Assembly (NCBI RefSeq): GCF_000814905.1
Contig: NZ_JXAG01000021.1
Span: 1-64,000 of the forward strand
Direction of reading: 5' to 3'
From: Enterobacter sp. Bisph1
GTDB lineage: Bacteria > Pseudomonadota > Gammaproteobacteria > Enterobacterales > Enterobacteriaceae
Length of the DNA stretch: 64,000 nt
Made by a program: the position numbers and the translations under genes. This document shows positions 49,560 through 57,237 of the stretch, piece after piece. The notes beneath the pieces were generated by a model. It had not been told where the DNA came from. It ran no database searches and worked only from the letters and a program-made list of their open reading frames with translations. The stretch's first letter is position 1; the number at the start of each line of letters is the position of its first letter.

Positions 49560-51098
49560 ATGACCATTTTAAAAAAATTGCTCTTTGTTTTTGCCATTAC
49601 GCTTATTGCCATGATCTTACTTGGTGTTCTAAGCCTCAGAGCCTTAGATAAAGCGCAAGAACGCTTTGATTTTGTAGTTAATAATAGCTTGCAAAGTATC
49701 AGTCAACTCAGTGAGGCCGTGCAGCACCGTGAAGAGGCTCGCCGCCAGAACTTAATGTCTTTGCTAAGCGGTGACGATGCGGTTTTCGATAAACATATCG
49801 TCACGGTGAAGGATGAACTCAATAAAACTAATGCGATATTTAAAAATTATCGTGAAAATTTAATCAGTAATGAGACCGATGCTGAATTACTGAAGCAGAC
49901 TCAAGACGCCTTTGATGTTTATCTACAAAGAATTGATGACATGATCGCGACGTACCACAGTCAGGGCGTTGAAGCGGCACGAAAAATGGTTTCGGACGGT
50001 GGCGCTACCGCGAATGCTTCGGTTATCTTGAGCGCCTCTTTAAAGGCGATGCTGGCGAATAATTATAAAATCGCCAGGACCTACGCTGAGAATAACCATA
50101 CGCAGTACGTAAATACCTTCTGGTTAATGGTCGGCACGATCATCTTTTTAGTCGTCTTAATTGGCGTATTTTCCTCGGCTATCCTCAGCTATTTGAGCAA
50201 AGGCTTAAAAAACTTGCAAAATAGTATGGGGAATATCAGCAGCACCCTCGATTTAACCGTTAAAGTGGATCTGCATAAAAAAGACGAACTGGGCGCAACC
50301 GCCAGCAGCTTTAATAACTTGATGGATAAAATCCGCGAGGTATTAAGCAGCGTGAAAGATGCCAGTAATGAAGTGGATGTTGCCGCCAGTGAAATCGCCA
50401 AAAGCAATGACGATCTCTCATCGCGTACCGAGTCGCAGGCGTCATCGCTGGAACAGACCGCCGCCAGCATGAACCAACTGTCGGCCACGGTTAAACACAA
50501 TATGGACAACGCGAAAGAAGCGAACACCTTTATTGGCCGTGTTCAGACCATGGTTAACGAAAGCCATCGCGAATTGAGTTCTCTGCAAAAGTCCATTGAT
50601 GATATCGCGGCATCGTCGGCCAAAATCTCTGAAATAACCGACATTATCGACGGTATCGCCTTCCAGACTAATATTCTGGCACTTAACGCAGCGGTTGAAG
50701 CCGCCCGCGCCGGTGAACAAGGCAAAGGCTTTGCGGTGGTCGCTGGCGAAGTACGCTCGCTGTCGCAGCGCTCATCCGTCGCGGCCCGCGATATTCGCGG
50801 CCTGATTGATGAAGCCATTAAGAACGTCGGCCAGGGCGTGAGCTACGCGGCAAACGTCACCACGCGGATGAATGAAGCCCTCGGATCCGTTGACGAAACC
50901 ACGGTGCTGATTAATCAGGTGAATAACTCGTCGACCGAGCAGAGTCACGGTATCGATCAGGTTAACGTGGCGGTTAGCCAGATGGAAGGTAACCTGCAGC
51001 AGAACGCTGCCATGGTGGAAGAGATGGCAACAGCGGCTAACTCTCTTAGCCATCAGGCCGGTAAGCTGATGACTGAAGTGAATGCGTTCCGCTTGTAA
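49560..51098 (+). CDS. Methyl-accepting chemotaxis protein
   Basis: 512 residues with classic receptor layout: membrane helix 7-27, a helical periplasmic sensor of the four-helix-bundle kind (about 28-185), membrane helix 186-210, a HAMP domain (about 211-262) and a long cytosolic coiled coil. The signalling hairpin around residues 361-405 (IAFQTNILALNAAVEAARAG, GKGFAVVAGEVRSLSQRS) is intact for CheA/CheW contact. The C-terminus stops at MTEVNAFRL, without the NWETF tether for CheR/CheB, so adaptation would rely on partner receptors. The ligand is unknown. A FliA-type promoter precedes it. Confidence 0.93.
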   Translation: MTILKKLLFVFAITLIAMILLGVLSLRALDKAQERFDFVVNNSLQSISQLSEAVQHREEARRQNLMSLLSGDDAVFDKHIVTVKDELNKTNAIFKNYRENLISNETDAELLKQTQDAFDVYLQRIDDMIATYHSQGVEAARKMVSDGGATANASVILSASLKAMLANNYKIARTYAENNHTQYVNTFWLMVGTIIFLVVLIGVFSSAILSYLSKGLKNLQNSMGNISSTLDLTVKVDLHKKDELGATASSFNNLMDKIREVLSSVKDASNEVDVAASEIAKSNDDLSSRTESQASSLEQTAASMNQLSATVKHNMDNAKEANTFIGRVQTMVNESHRELSSLQKSIDDIAASSAKISEITDIIDGIAFQTNILALNAAVEAARAGEQGKGFAVVAGEVRSLSQRSSVAARDIRGLIDEAIKNVGQGVSYAANVTTRMNEALGSVDETTVLINQVNNSSTEQSHGIDQVNVAVSQMEGNLQQNAAMVEEMATAANSLSHQAGKLMTEVNAFRL

Positions 51099-51107
51099 TT
51101 CTTCTCT

Positions 51108-51142
51108 GTCAGGCAAGCGTGCTCCCCTGCCGCTTGCCTGAC
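51108..51142 (+). other. 12-bp perfect inverted repeat after the chemoreceptor
   Basis: GTCAGGCAAGCG and CGCTTGCCTGAC around an 11-nt C-rich loop, 9 nt after the stop. There is no T run, so it is either a weak terminator or a 3'-end stabilising hairpin. Confidence 0.5.
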
Positions 51143-51327
51143 ATGTTCCTCCTTCATTAACTCTTCGGTTATCGGCTCTTTAAAATGGTTTAACCTTTCA
51201 TTCAGGGTTTGTTTTTTCACAAAGAATATGACAGGCATTGAATGTCTAAATAGTAGATACACCACTATTCTGAAATAGTATAATTGCCTTTATAGTTTTG
51301 TTTTTTATTTTTCGCGATATGCCGGTT

Positions 51328-52191
51328 TTACCCCATTATTATTGGAATACCCGGATTATTATGTGTAATCCTATATAAAAAGGCACTGGTCCGTCTATTT
51401 GCATCTTCGGTACTCTCTGCTCTGACTCTATAATAAATAGCACACACCTTTAAATATCTTGTCGGTTTATAGCGTACTGTACGATCGTTTGCATAGGTAT
51501 TAACCCCTTTTTTACCTAAAACCAGCACTTCATTATAGATATCGCGATTACGTTGCTGTAATAGTTCATCAACGGATAATAATCTTGAATAAGTTCCGTT
51601 TATTGTTTCTTGAAGCATTCTTTGTATAGCCGCGTCTTGCGTAGCTTTGTGTTGTCCAAAGAAGTAAGCTTCTGTTAATTTTCTCGAGTCGAAATTTTCC
51701 GGATCCTGCCATTGCGCCCCTATCCCATTTGGAAACCAGGCATCGCGGGTGAGTGTGCCAATAATATTTTGAGGAGGTACGGATAAAATGACAGCAAGAT
51801 CTGAGATTTGATGGAAATCGTTGTCATTGCTAGGATTTAACTTAATAAGCGAAGTGCTGACCACGTCCCAATTGTACAGTAAATGCTCTATATTATGTAT
51901 TCCCAACGGCGTGAAATCGTAATAAGCAGGCCGAATAGCATGGGCTAATACCAGCTTATCTTTTGCTATATGGTTATTATGATCGGATATTCCCGGGCTC
52001 AGGTTTGCCTTGAGAGTTAAAGTACCCTCTCGTATTTCTGCCCAACTCTGCAAAGCCTCATGCGGGGGTGATGAAAAAATACGCGTAGGTATTTCCTGTC
52101 CAGCCCACCTTGACGTTGTCACTGGCGTTGGCGTTGGCGTTATATTTGGAACCTTTCTCTGGTTAAAGAACCGATCTAAAATTTTATTCAT
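51328..52191 (-). CDS. Orphan AT-rich protein, possible ADP-ribosyltransferase-like effector
   Basis: 287 residues from ATG 52191, behind AAAGGGATATACCGT; a 101-residue upstream extension (from 52494) would add two hydrophobic segments but runs through promoter-like DNA. Not recognised as a named family. A Pro/Thr linker (ITPTPTPVTT, 17-26) separates a basic start from the main domain. Possible R-S-E signature of cholera/pertussis-type transferases: R87 (AHAIRPA), S112-T113-S114 (VVSTSLI) followed by a strand-like AVILSVPPQNI, and E221 in NEVLVLG, which resembles the E-V-x-x-L-G run of cholera toxin. No signal peptide; no adjacent immunity gene. Low G+C suggests transfer. Function is inferred from motifs only. 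Confidence 0.6.
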   Translation of the reverse strand: MNKILDRFFNQRKVPNITPTPTPVTTSRWAGQEIPTRIFSSPPHEALQSWAEIREGTLTLKANLSPGISDHNNHIAKDKLVLAHAIRPAYYDFTPLGIHNIEHLLYNWDVVSTSLIKLNPSNDNDFHQISDLAVILSVPPQNIIGTLTRDAWFPNGIGAQWQDPENFDSRKLTEAYFFGQHKATQDAAIQRMLQETINGTYSRLLSVDELLQQRNRDIYNEVLVLGKKGVNTYANDRTVRYKPTRYLKVCAIYYRVRAESTEDANRRTSAFLYRITHNNPGIPIIMG

Positions 52192-52524
52192 ACGGTATAT
52201 CCCTTTTTGTAATTGTAAAATTCGTTCGCAAAAAACACGCGAACTTAAGCCGCAAGTTTTCGATATCGCGTAAAATAAACAAAATGAAACAATGTGAAAC
52301 GCAAGGAAATGAGATAAATTAAAATATAATATAGGATATATAGAAAACAACAAACATGCCGCGACGCAGGCATAAAGCGCGGATAGAAATTGCGGTGCCG
52401 TGCGTTTTTTTTGCGAGGCCAGCGGTAAGACGCTTTGGCTCAGATATAGGGCAGCTTTATCGACATGAGTGCGGCAGGCTTCAAACCGTAGCACGCTAAA
52501 AATGGATCTGGCCGCCCCACGCGT
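52192..52524. other. AT-rich spacer upstream of the orphan effector-like gene
   Basis: 333 bp between two minus-strand genes. The part near the effector-like start (52192-52335) is rich in A/T with TATATT-type boxes and probably holds its promoter. The rest can be read as an upstream extension of that gene with two hydrophobic stretches; I regard this as chance but cannot exclude it. No repeat or RNA seen. Confidence 0.4.
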
Positions 52525-53298
52525 TTATTCCGGGTTATCAATCTGCCGATTAATCCCCATCGCCAGCACCTGCGCCGGATCGAACAGCGACAAACTTTCC
52601 ACCTGCGAGAGTAATAGCACTTTGCGAAAGTCCAGCGCTGAGCGGGGTTCGGAGGCAAGATCGATATCATGCGCATCGTACCAGGCGCTGTAATTGTGCT
52701 CCACGCGCAGATCGAGAGTCGTGCTATCGCGGTAGCCGCTGAGCATCGGGATCAGCACGATATTATTGGCATCACCGCTATCAAAGGTGGCGGTGTGGAT
52801 CATGCCGATATAGATGCGCTGGGATTTAAGGGTGATCCACGCCAGATCGCCCTTCTCCATACACTGGTAAATCAGCCCTTCTACCCCATTAGCACGGGAA
52901 AGATGCTTGTACAACTCACGACGGCCGGTGCTGTCCAGCCGGGCGCTGCCGGACCAGTTTGATCGCCACAGACACAGCATGATGGCGAAGAAAAGCATGA
53001 TCACTACCGGTGCCTGGATGCCCAAAAAGCTCCAGTTCATAAAGCTCATATGCAGGTGGTGCTGTTCAGGGCCGAACACCGCCGGCCAGGCGTTCATCAC
53101 CGCTGAGGCGATAAGCAAGCACAGCCACAGCAGCGCCGTCGCCAGAATCCCCTGCAGGACAAAGACGCAGCCGTACAGCGCCACCAGAAAATAGACATCC
53201 CAGCCGAAGCTGCGTTTGAATTTAAAGCGGGTCGAGAGATCGTGCGAGGTGTACCAGTAGCCGCTGACCATCAACACCATAAAGATTGCCGTTCCCAT
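52525..53298 (-). CDS. Inner-membrane protein of unknown function
   Basis: 257 residues, family not recognised. The N-terminal half has three or four membrane segments (about residues 2-16, 33-70 and 92-112, e.g. PVVIMLFFAIMLCLW). The C-terminal half is soluble, about 140 residues, with GDLAWITLKSQRIYIGMIHTA followed by NNIVLIPMLSGYRDSTTLDL and a hydrophilic end. It starts 2 nt after the stop of the 65-residue gene upstream (TGACCATG), so the two are translationally coupled. G+C is normal for the host. Confidence 0.75.
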   Translation of the reverse strand: MGTAIFMVLMVSGYWYTSHDLSTRFKFKRSFGWDVYFLVALYGCVFVLQGILATALLWLCLLIASAVMNAWPAVFGPEQHHLHMSFMNWSFLGIQAPVVIMLFFAIMLCLWRSNWSGSARLDSTGRRELYKHLSRANGVEGLIYQCMEKGDLAWITLKSQRIYIGMIHTATFDSGDANNIVLIPMLSGYRDSTTLDLRVEHNYSAWYDAHDIDLASEPRSALDFRKVLLLSQVESLSLFDPAQVLAMGINRQIDNPE

Positions 53299-53300
53299 GG

Positions 53301-53498
53301 TCAGGCCCTCTTTAGGGTATCAACGTGGCGTTTAAAATCTTCTTGCACGTATTTGCAGCGAATATTCACCGAGGTGTTCCCATCGGCATCAACAACAATA
53401 CGATCGCCATCTTCAATCGCGTCCTGAATTTCACTGTGGCTCATCACCTCTAACAGCCTGTTTGGGCTGGCGAATAATGCAAACAACATTTTTTTCAT
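53301..53498 (-). CDS. Small coupled protein upstream of the membrane protein
   Basis: 65 residues, not recognised. It has one of the strongest ribosome sites in the window (CGGAGGTAATCA before ATG 53498), which supports a real gene. The sequence has a short hydrophobic N-terminus (MKKMLFALFASPNRLLE), an acidic centre (SEIQDAIEDGDRIVVDADGN) and a basic end (KYVQEDFKRHVDTLKRA). It may be cytosolic or peripheral. Coupling to the next gene suggests partners, perhaps a regulator or subunit of the membrane protein. Confidence 0.7.
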   Translation of the reverse strand: MKKMLFALFASPNRLLEVMSHSEIQDAIEDGDRIVVDADGNTSVNIRCKYVQEDFKRHVDTLKRA

Positions 53499-53789
53499 TG
53501 ATTACCTCCGCAGCCAAGTATAGAAACCCCTCGCTGTCTGTGGCGATTTTCATCCCGATTCTTAATCCTTTGCGCCTTTTCTTACCGGTTCTCACTTTTC
53601 CTTCCTCTATTCAGCGATGCGTGCAGGCGCTTCCCGTGCCGCTTTAGGGACACCGGTAAAAAGGTGAACAAACGAAACTGATAAGGAAAATTAATTTAAT
53701 TTAAGGTAAGCGGTCTACCCTTTAACAAGCAAATCCTGTGACTTCTCGCGTGGTCACATCCCGTTTGTCTCTTTTGAAAGGTAAGATCG

Positions 53790-54236
53790 ATGCAAACTCT
53801 TTATGCGCCATCACGCACCGCGCTGGCGGTTTACGAACTTTTCAACCCGTTGCCGCTGGGCTTTTTTGTTGCGGCGTGGATCTTCGATATTCTGTACATC
53901 AAAACCGCGCAAATCATGTGGACCGACGCGGCGAGCTGGTTGATCGCTTTCGGTCTGCTGCTGGCTATTCTTCCCCGTATAATCAATCTGGTACAGGTGT
54001 GGATAACGCAGCGCCATTACGTAAGCCGCGCGGAAAAAATCGCTTTCTGGCTCTGGCTGGTGGCTATCGTAGTGGCGATTGTTGACGCCTTTGTCCACAG
54101 CCGGGATGCCTGGGCGGTGGTGCCCCTTGGCGTGATCCTCTCAACGGGGGTAGTGGTTTTGCTGCTGATTGCCCATGTGCAACTCGCCATGCGCACGCGT
54201 CTGTGGTCAGGAGAAAAAAACAATGACAATGCGTAA
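53790..54236 (+). CDS. DUF2231 membrane protein
   Basis: 148 residues, four predicted membrane helices (about 20-38, 45-65, 80-102, 108-130), matching the DUF2231 family, whose members often sit beside cytochromes, c-type haem or PQQ enzymes. It overlaps the next gene by 14 nt (the AGGAG site of that gene lies in this frame), so it is coupled to the sugar dehydrogenase. A role as membrane or electron-transfer partner is an inference. Confidence 0.82.
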   Translation: MQTLYAPSRTALAVYELFNPLPLGFFVAAWIFDILYIKTAQIMWTDAASWLIAFGLLLAILPRIINLVQVWITQRHYVSRAEKIAFWLWLVAIVVAIVDAFVHSRDAWAVVPLGVILSTGVVVLLLIAHVQLAMRTRLWSGEKNNDNA

Positions 54237-55521
54237 TCGCTTATTGAGCGCCGCCGTGCTCAGCGTTCTGCTCAGCGCCTGCGATCAAGGTGCAAACATC
54301 GACCCGATGAAACAGGTTGGTGCCAATCCTGAACTGCCGAAAGCGCAAAATTTCCTCTCACCACCGATGCAGGTGCCGGAAAGCGTGGCGTGGAAAGAGG
54401 GTGAAACGCCGAAGGTGCCACAAGGGTTAAAAATTGAAAAAGTGGCAGACGGGTTGCTGCATCCGCGCCAGCTTTACGTTTTGCCGAATAACGACATCCT
54501 GGTAGCGGAAGCCAACGCACCCGCCAAACCCACGACGCGACCAAAGCAACTGGTTATGGGAGTAGTACAAAAAGCGTCCGGGAAAGGCGGGTCCGGCGGA
54601 AACCGTATCACTCTGCTGCGTAACGTTGGTGGCAAATGGCGGAAACATACCTTTATTAAAGATCTGCATTCACCGTTCGGTGTGCAGCTAATCGGCAATA
54701 CACTGTGGGTCGCTAATGCCGACAGCCTGATGAAATTTCCTTATCAACAGGGGGAAACGAGCATCAGCGCACCGGGTGAGATAGTGACGGAGCTGCCCGG
54801 CGGGCCAATCAACCACCACTGGACGAAATCTCTGCTCGCCAGCCCCGACGGCAGCAAACTGTACGTCGGCGTCGGCTCCAACAGCAACATCACCGAAAAT
54901 GGTATCGGCGCAGAATATCGCCGTGCGGCGGTGCTGGAAGTGGATGCCGCCAGCGGCGCAAGTCGCATTTATGCCAGCGGGCTGCGTAACCCAACGGGGC
55001 TACAATGGGAGCCACAAAGCGGTGCGCTGTGGGCGGTGGTTAACGAACGCGACGAGATCGGCTCCGATCTGGTGCCGGACTACCTGACATCAGTCAAAGA
55101 GAAAGGCTTCTACGGCTGGCCCTATAGCTACTTTGGGCAGCATGTGGACGAACGCGTTAAGCCTCCGCGCCCGGACTTAGTGGCGCAAGCGATTAAACCG
55201 GATTACGCCCTTAGCTCTCACGTCGCACCGCTCGGGCTGCTGTTTTACACCGGCGATAACATGCCGCAATATCGCGGCGGCGCGTTTATCAGCGAGCACG
55301 GTAGCTGGAACCGCTCGCCACTGAATGGCTACCAGGTGGTATGGGTGAAATTCGAAAACGGTAAACCGGTGGGACAACCGCAGCCGGTCGTGACGGGTTT
55401 TCTCACTGACGATCAAAAACAGGTGCGCGGCTTGCCGGTTGGGCTGGAGATGGATCAACAAGGCGGCGTACTTATTGCCGATGATGCCGCTAACATCATT
55501 TGGCGCATCAGCGCGCGGTAG
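54223..55521 (+). CDS. PQQ-type sugar/sorbosone dehydrogenase lipoprotein
   Basis: 432 residues from ATG 54223, placed 9 nt after AGGAG; ATG 54229 is a weaker choice. The lipoprotein signal ends LLSAC with C20 and Asp at +2, the retention signal that would hold it on the periplasmic face of the inner membrane. The rest is a six-bladed beta-propeller of the soluble glucose/L-sorbosone dehydrogenase family (LHPRQLYVLPNNDILVAEAN, LASPDGSKLYVGVGSNSN, GLRNPTGLQWEP, ISEHGSWNRSPLNGYQVVWV). It probably oxidises an aldose with PQQ and passes electrons to the membrane, perhaps via the DUF2231 partner. The substrate is unknown. Confidence 0.85.
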   Translation: MTMRNRLLSAAVLSVLLSACDQGANIDPMKQVGANPELPKAQNFLSPPMQVPESVAWKEGETPKVPQGLKIEKVADGLLHPRQLYVLPNNDILVAEANAPAKPTTRPKQLVMGVVQKASGKGGSGGNRITLLRNVGGKWRKHTFIKDLHSPFGVQLIGNTLWVANADSLMKFPYQQGETSISAPGEIVTELPGGPINHHWTKSLLASPDGSKLYVGVGSNSNITENGIGAEYRRAAVLEVDAASGASRIYASGLRNPTGLQWEPQSGALWAVVNERDEIGSDLVPDYLTSVKEKGFYGWPYSYFGQHVDERVKPPRPDLVAQAIKPDYALSSHVAPLGLLFYTGDNMPQYRGGAFISEHGSWNRSPLNGYQVVWVKFENGKPVGQPQPVVTGFLTDDQKQVRGLPVGLEMDQQGGVLIADDAANIIWRISAR

Positions 55522-55820
55522 GCTTGTCGCTGCCTGTTACCTGCTCTATAACATTGTCACCTACTTTTAGCGGGTAACAACGATGGATAGCCGGTTGCAG
55601 GCAGCGATTGCGCTGCATCCCGATACGCGAACTCAGCCTTTTACCGCGGTGCTGCGCCACTATGCGCAGCATCAGCAGGGATAATGTCTTAGCGGTGCTG
55701 TATTTGCTCCTGCTCAGTAATACTGTGATAACTGATGCAGGTGGGAGTAGAAAACCACGACCAACATCAGTTTTGGCTTGATTCAGTCGTTCTCATTAAC
55801 AGGAAGTTATTGACCCGGTC
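55522..55820 (+). other. Gap with a 33-codon frame, possible gene remnant
   Basis: 299 bp. The frame ATG 55583 to stop 55684 would give 33 residues (begins MDSRLQAAIALHPD, ends RHYAQHQQG) with host-like codon use but only a weak ribosome site. It may be a leftover of a longer deleted gene or a small protein; evidence is thin. No repeat or terminator is evident. Confidence 0.25.
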
Positions 55821-56426
55821 ATGATGAAATATATTAAAAAGAGCCTTGCGTTAAGCGCTGTCATTACAAGGAAAATAGTAACCGACGATCCCTTACAGTT
55901 TGAGAGGCTTAAAGAGCGGCTAAAAAGTCGACTCGGCGCGCCCGTAGGGATAAAGATGACAGGTATTCCATTGGCTATCAGCATGATACTGTCCATATTT
56001 TGCTATGCCATGCCGCAGGTTTCTGTCTGGATGCTGCTGTTTCGCTGGTTAGATCTACCGGAGTATAAAGTGCTAATGGGGGTATTCCTGGCGGCAGCTG
56101 TGTATTGTGTGGTGGTTATGAGCACGATGTTACTCACTGCGCGCGGCTCCTGGACCGGTTATAAGTTACATCTGACTGTTATTATACTGACAGGCATGAT
56201 AGCGATTATCTTTTTTGTTTCGAGCTGGTTTACATTCTTATTCGGCGATGTAGATAATTATACGCCGCAGATAACGTCTGTTTTAGGGCTGATATTCTTT
56301 TATCTGAATATAACGTGGATGAATTCCTCGGTTTTTTACCGCTCAATAGCCCTGACATTACATAATCGGGTTTGGCGCAAGCAGTTGAAGATAGAAGCTC
56401 GCCAGATGGCTGGGTTAAAACGTTAA
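55821..56426 (+). CDS. Membrane protein of unknown function
   Basis: 201 residues, not recognised. A basic N-terminal 45 residues (KRKIVTDD-like, KERLKSRLG) lead to four membrane segments at about 48-66, 84-106, 117-140 and 150-168, and a basic tail (RVWRKQLKIEARQMAG). The ribosome site is weak (AGGAAG is 15 nt from ATG 55821), so an alternative start such as the next codon is possible. It is AT-richer than the core genes and stands alone before the toxin-antitoxin pair. Confidence 0.6.
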   Translation: MMKYIKKSLALSAVITRKIVTDDPLQFERLKERLKSRLGAPVGIKMTGIPLAISMILSIFCYAMPQVSVWMLLFRWLDLPEYKVLMGVFLAAAVYCVVVMSTMLLTARGSWTGYKLHLTVIILTGMIAIIFFVSSWFTFLFGDVDNYTPQITSVLGLIFFYLNITWMNSSVFYRSIALTLHNRVWRKQLKIEARQMAGLKR

Positions 56427-56517
56427 CCGCATTCGTTTACATTGAACGACTGGCGCTATGGTTGTTTTACACCGCAGCTTATTCAATGTTTATAAAATAC
56501 CGACGGGTGGAAGAAAC

Positions 56518-56850
56518 TCAAGCCAATATCAGACGCGAAAACAACAGCTGCTGAATATCCTGGCGGTGTGACAAGATCGCATGTGCTGTCACCAGCGCCC
56601 CGTCTACAGAATATAAAACTCTGTAACCCTCAGCGTGGTTATACTCCCGATATTTTGCACATCCAATTTTTAACAGCTCAGGGCAGAGCTGGCATCCCAG
56701 CGGAAATTGACCAACGGTACGCTCAAATTGCGAAAGTATATCGGCGATAACCGGGCGCGGTTCGACATCAACACTACGCAGATAACCCGCTATGGTATTG
56801 ATGCAGTGTTTAACTGTGAGCGTGTATTCGAAAGTAACCCGCTGCTCCAT
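56518..56850 (-). CDS. ParE/RelE-superfamily toxin
   Basis: 110 residues with the C-terminal pattern of RelE/ParE-fold toxins (KYREYNHAEGYRVLYSVDG, then HAILSHRQDIQQLLFSRL). It lies 30 nt after the antitoxin gene on the same strand, the usual antitoxin-first order. The ParE branch poisons gyrase and the RelE branch cuts mRNA on the ribosome; the sequence looks ParE-like, but the target is not certain. Confidence 0.82.
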   Translation of the reverse strand: MEQRVTFEYTLTVKHCINTIAGYLRSVDVEPRPVIADILSQFERTVGQFPLGCQLCPELLKIGCAKYREYNHAEGYRVLYSVDGALVTAHAILSHRQDIQQLLFSRLILA

Positions 56851-56880
56851 AGACGTCCCTAACGTTGAGTTTTCCGTGTG

Positions 56881-57114
56881 TTAATCCGCAAGCCCATCCA
56901 GCAACTGGTCTTTTGAGAAAACGCGGCCATCAGCCTTATCTTTCTCTGAAAGCGTGAGAAGCTTCAGCAATGCAATGGCGTTTTCTCGCTCCTGCTGCTG
57001 CTGATAAGACTCTATAACGTAAGCAGGTACACCGTTTTGCGTGACGAGGATCGGTTCTGATAGATCAAGCGTTGCTGCGTTTTTTTTAACGTAGCTGATG
57101 GTTTCTACTTTCAT
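56881..57114 (-). CDS. Phd/YefM-family antitoxin
   Basis: 77 residues. The N-terminal Phd/YefM DNA-binding fold (MKVETISYVKKNAATLDLSEPILVTQ, cut here for length, then NGVPAYVIESY) is followed by a helical acidic C-terminus (LSEKDKADGRVFSKDQLLDGLAD) that would wrap the toxin. It is the first gene of the pair and should repress its own promoter in the 123-nt gap upstream. Confidence 0.82.
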   Translation of the reverse strand: MKVETISYVKKNAATLDLSEPILVTQNGVPAYVIESYQQQQERENAIALLKLLTLSEKDKADGRVFSKDQLLDGLAD

Positions 57115-57237
57115 GATGCGTCCACGTATGAGTCCTGATTGATGTATCGGTCCAAATATAGCCTTTATTTAGACTATCAACAAGACGCTATGCTACCCGT
57201 CCAGGGTAAAAAATGAGTCATCAAACTGTACGCTTGC

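Noticed and set aside
52194-52494. N-terminal extension of the effector-like protein with two hydrophobic segments
   Set aside because: AT-rich, promoter-like DNA, and ATG 52191 has its own ribosome site; kept only as an alternative.
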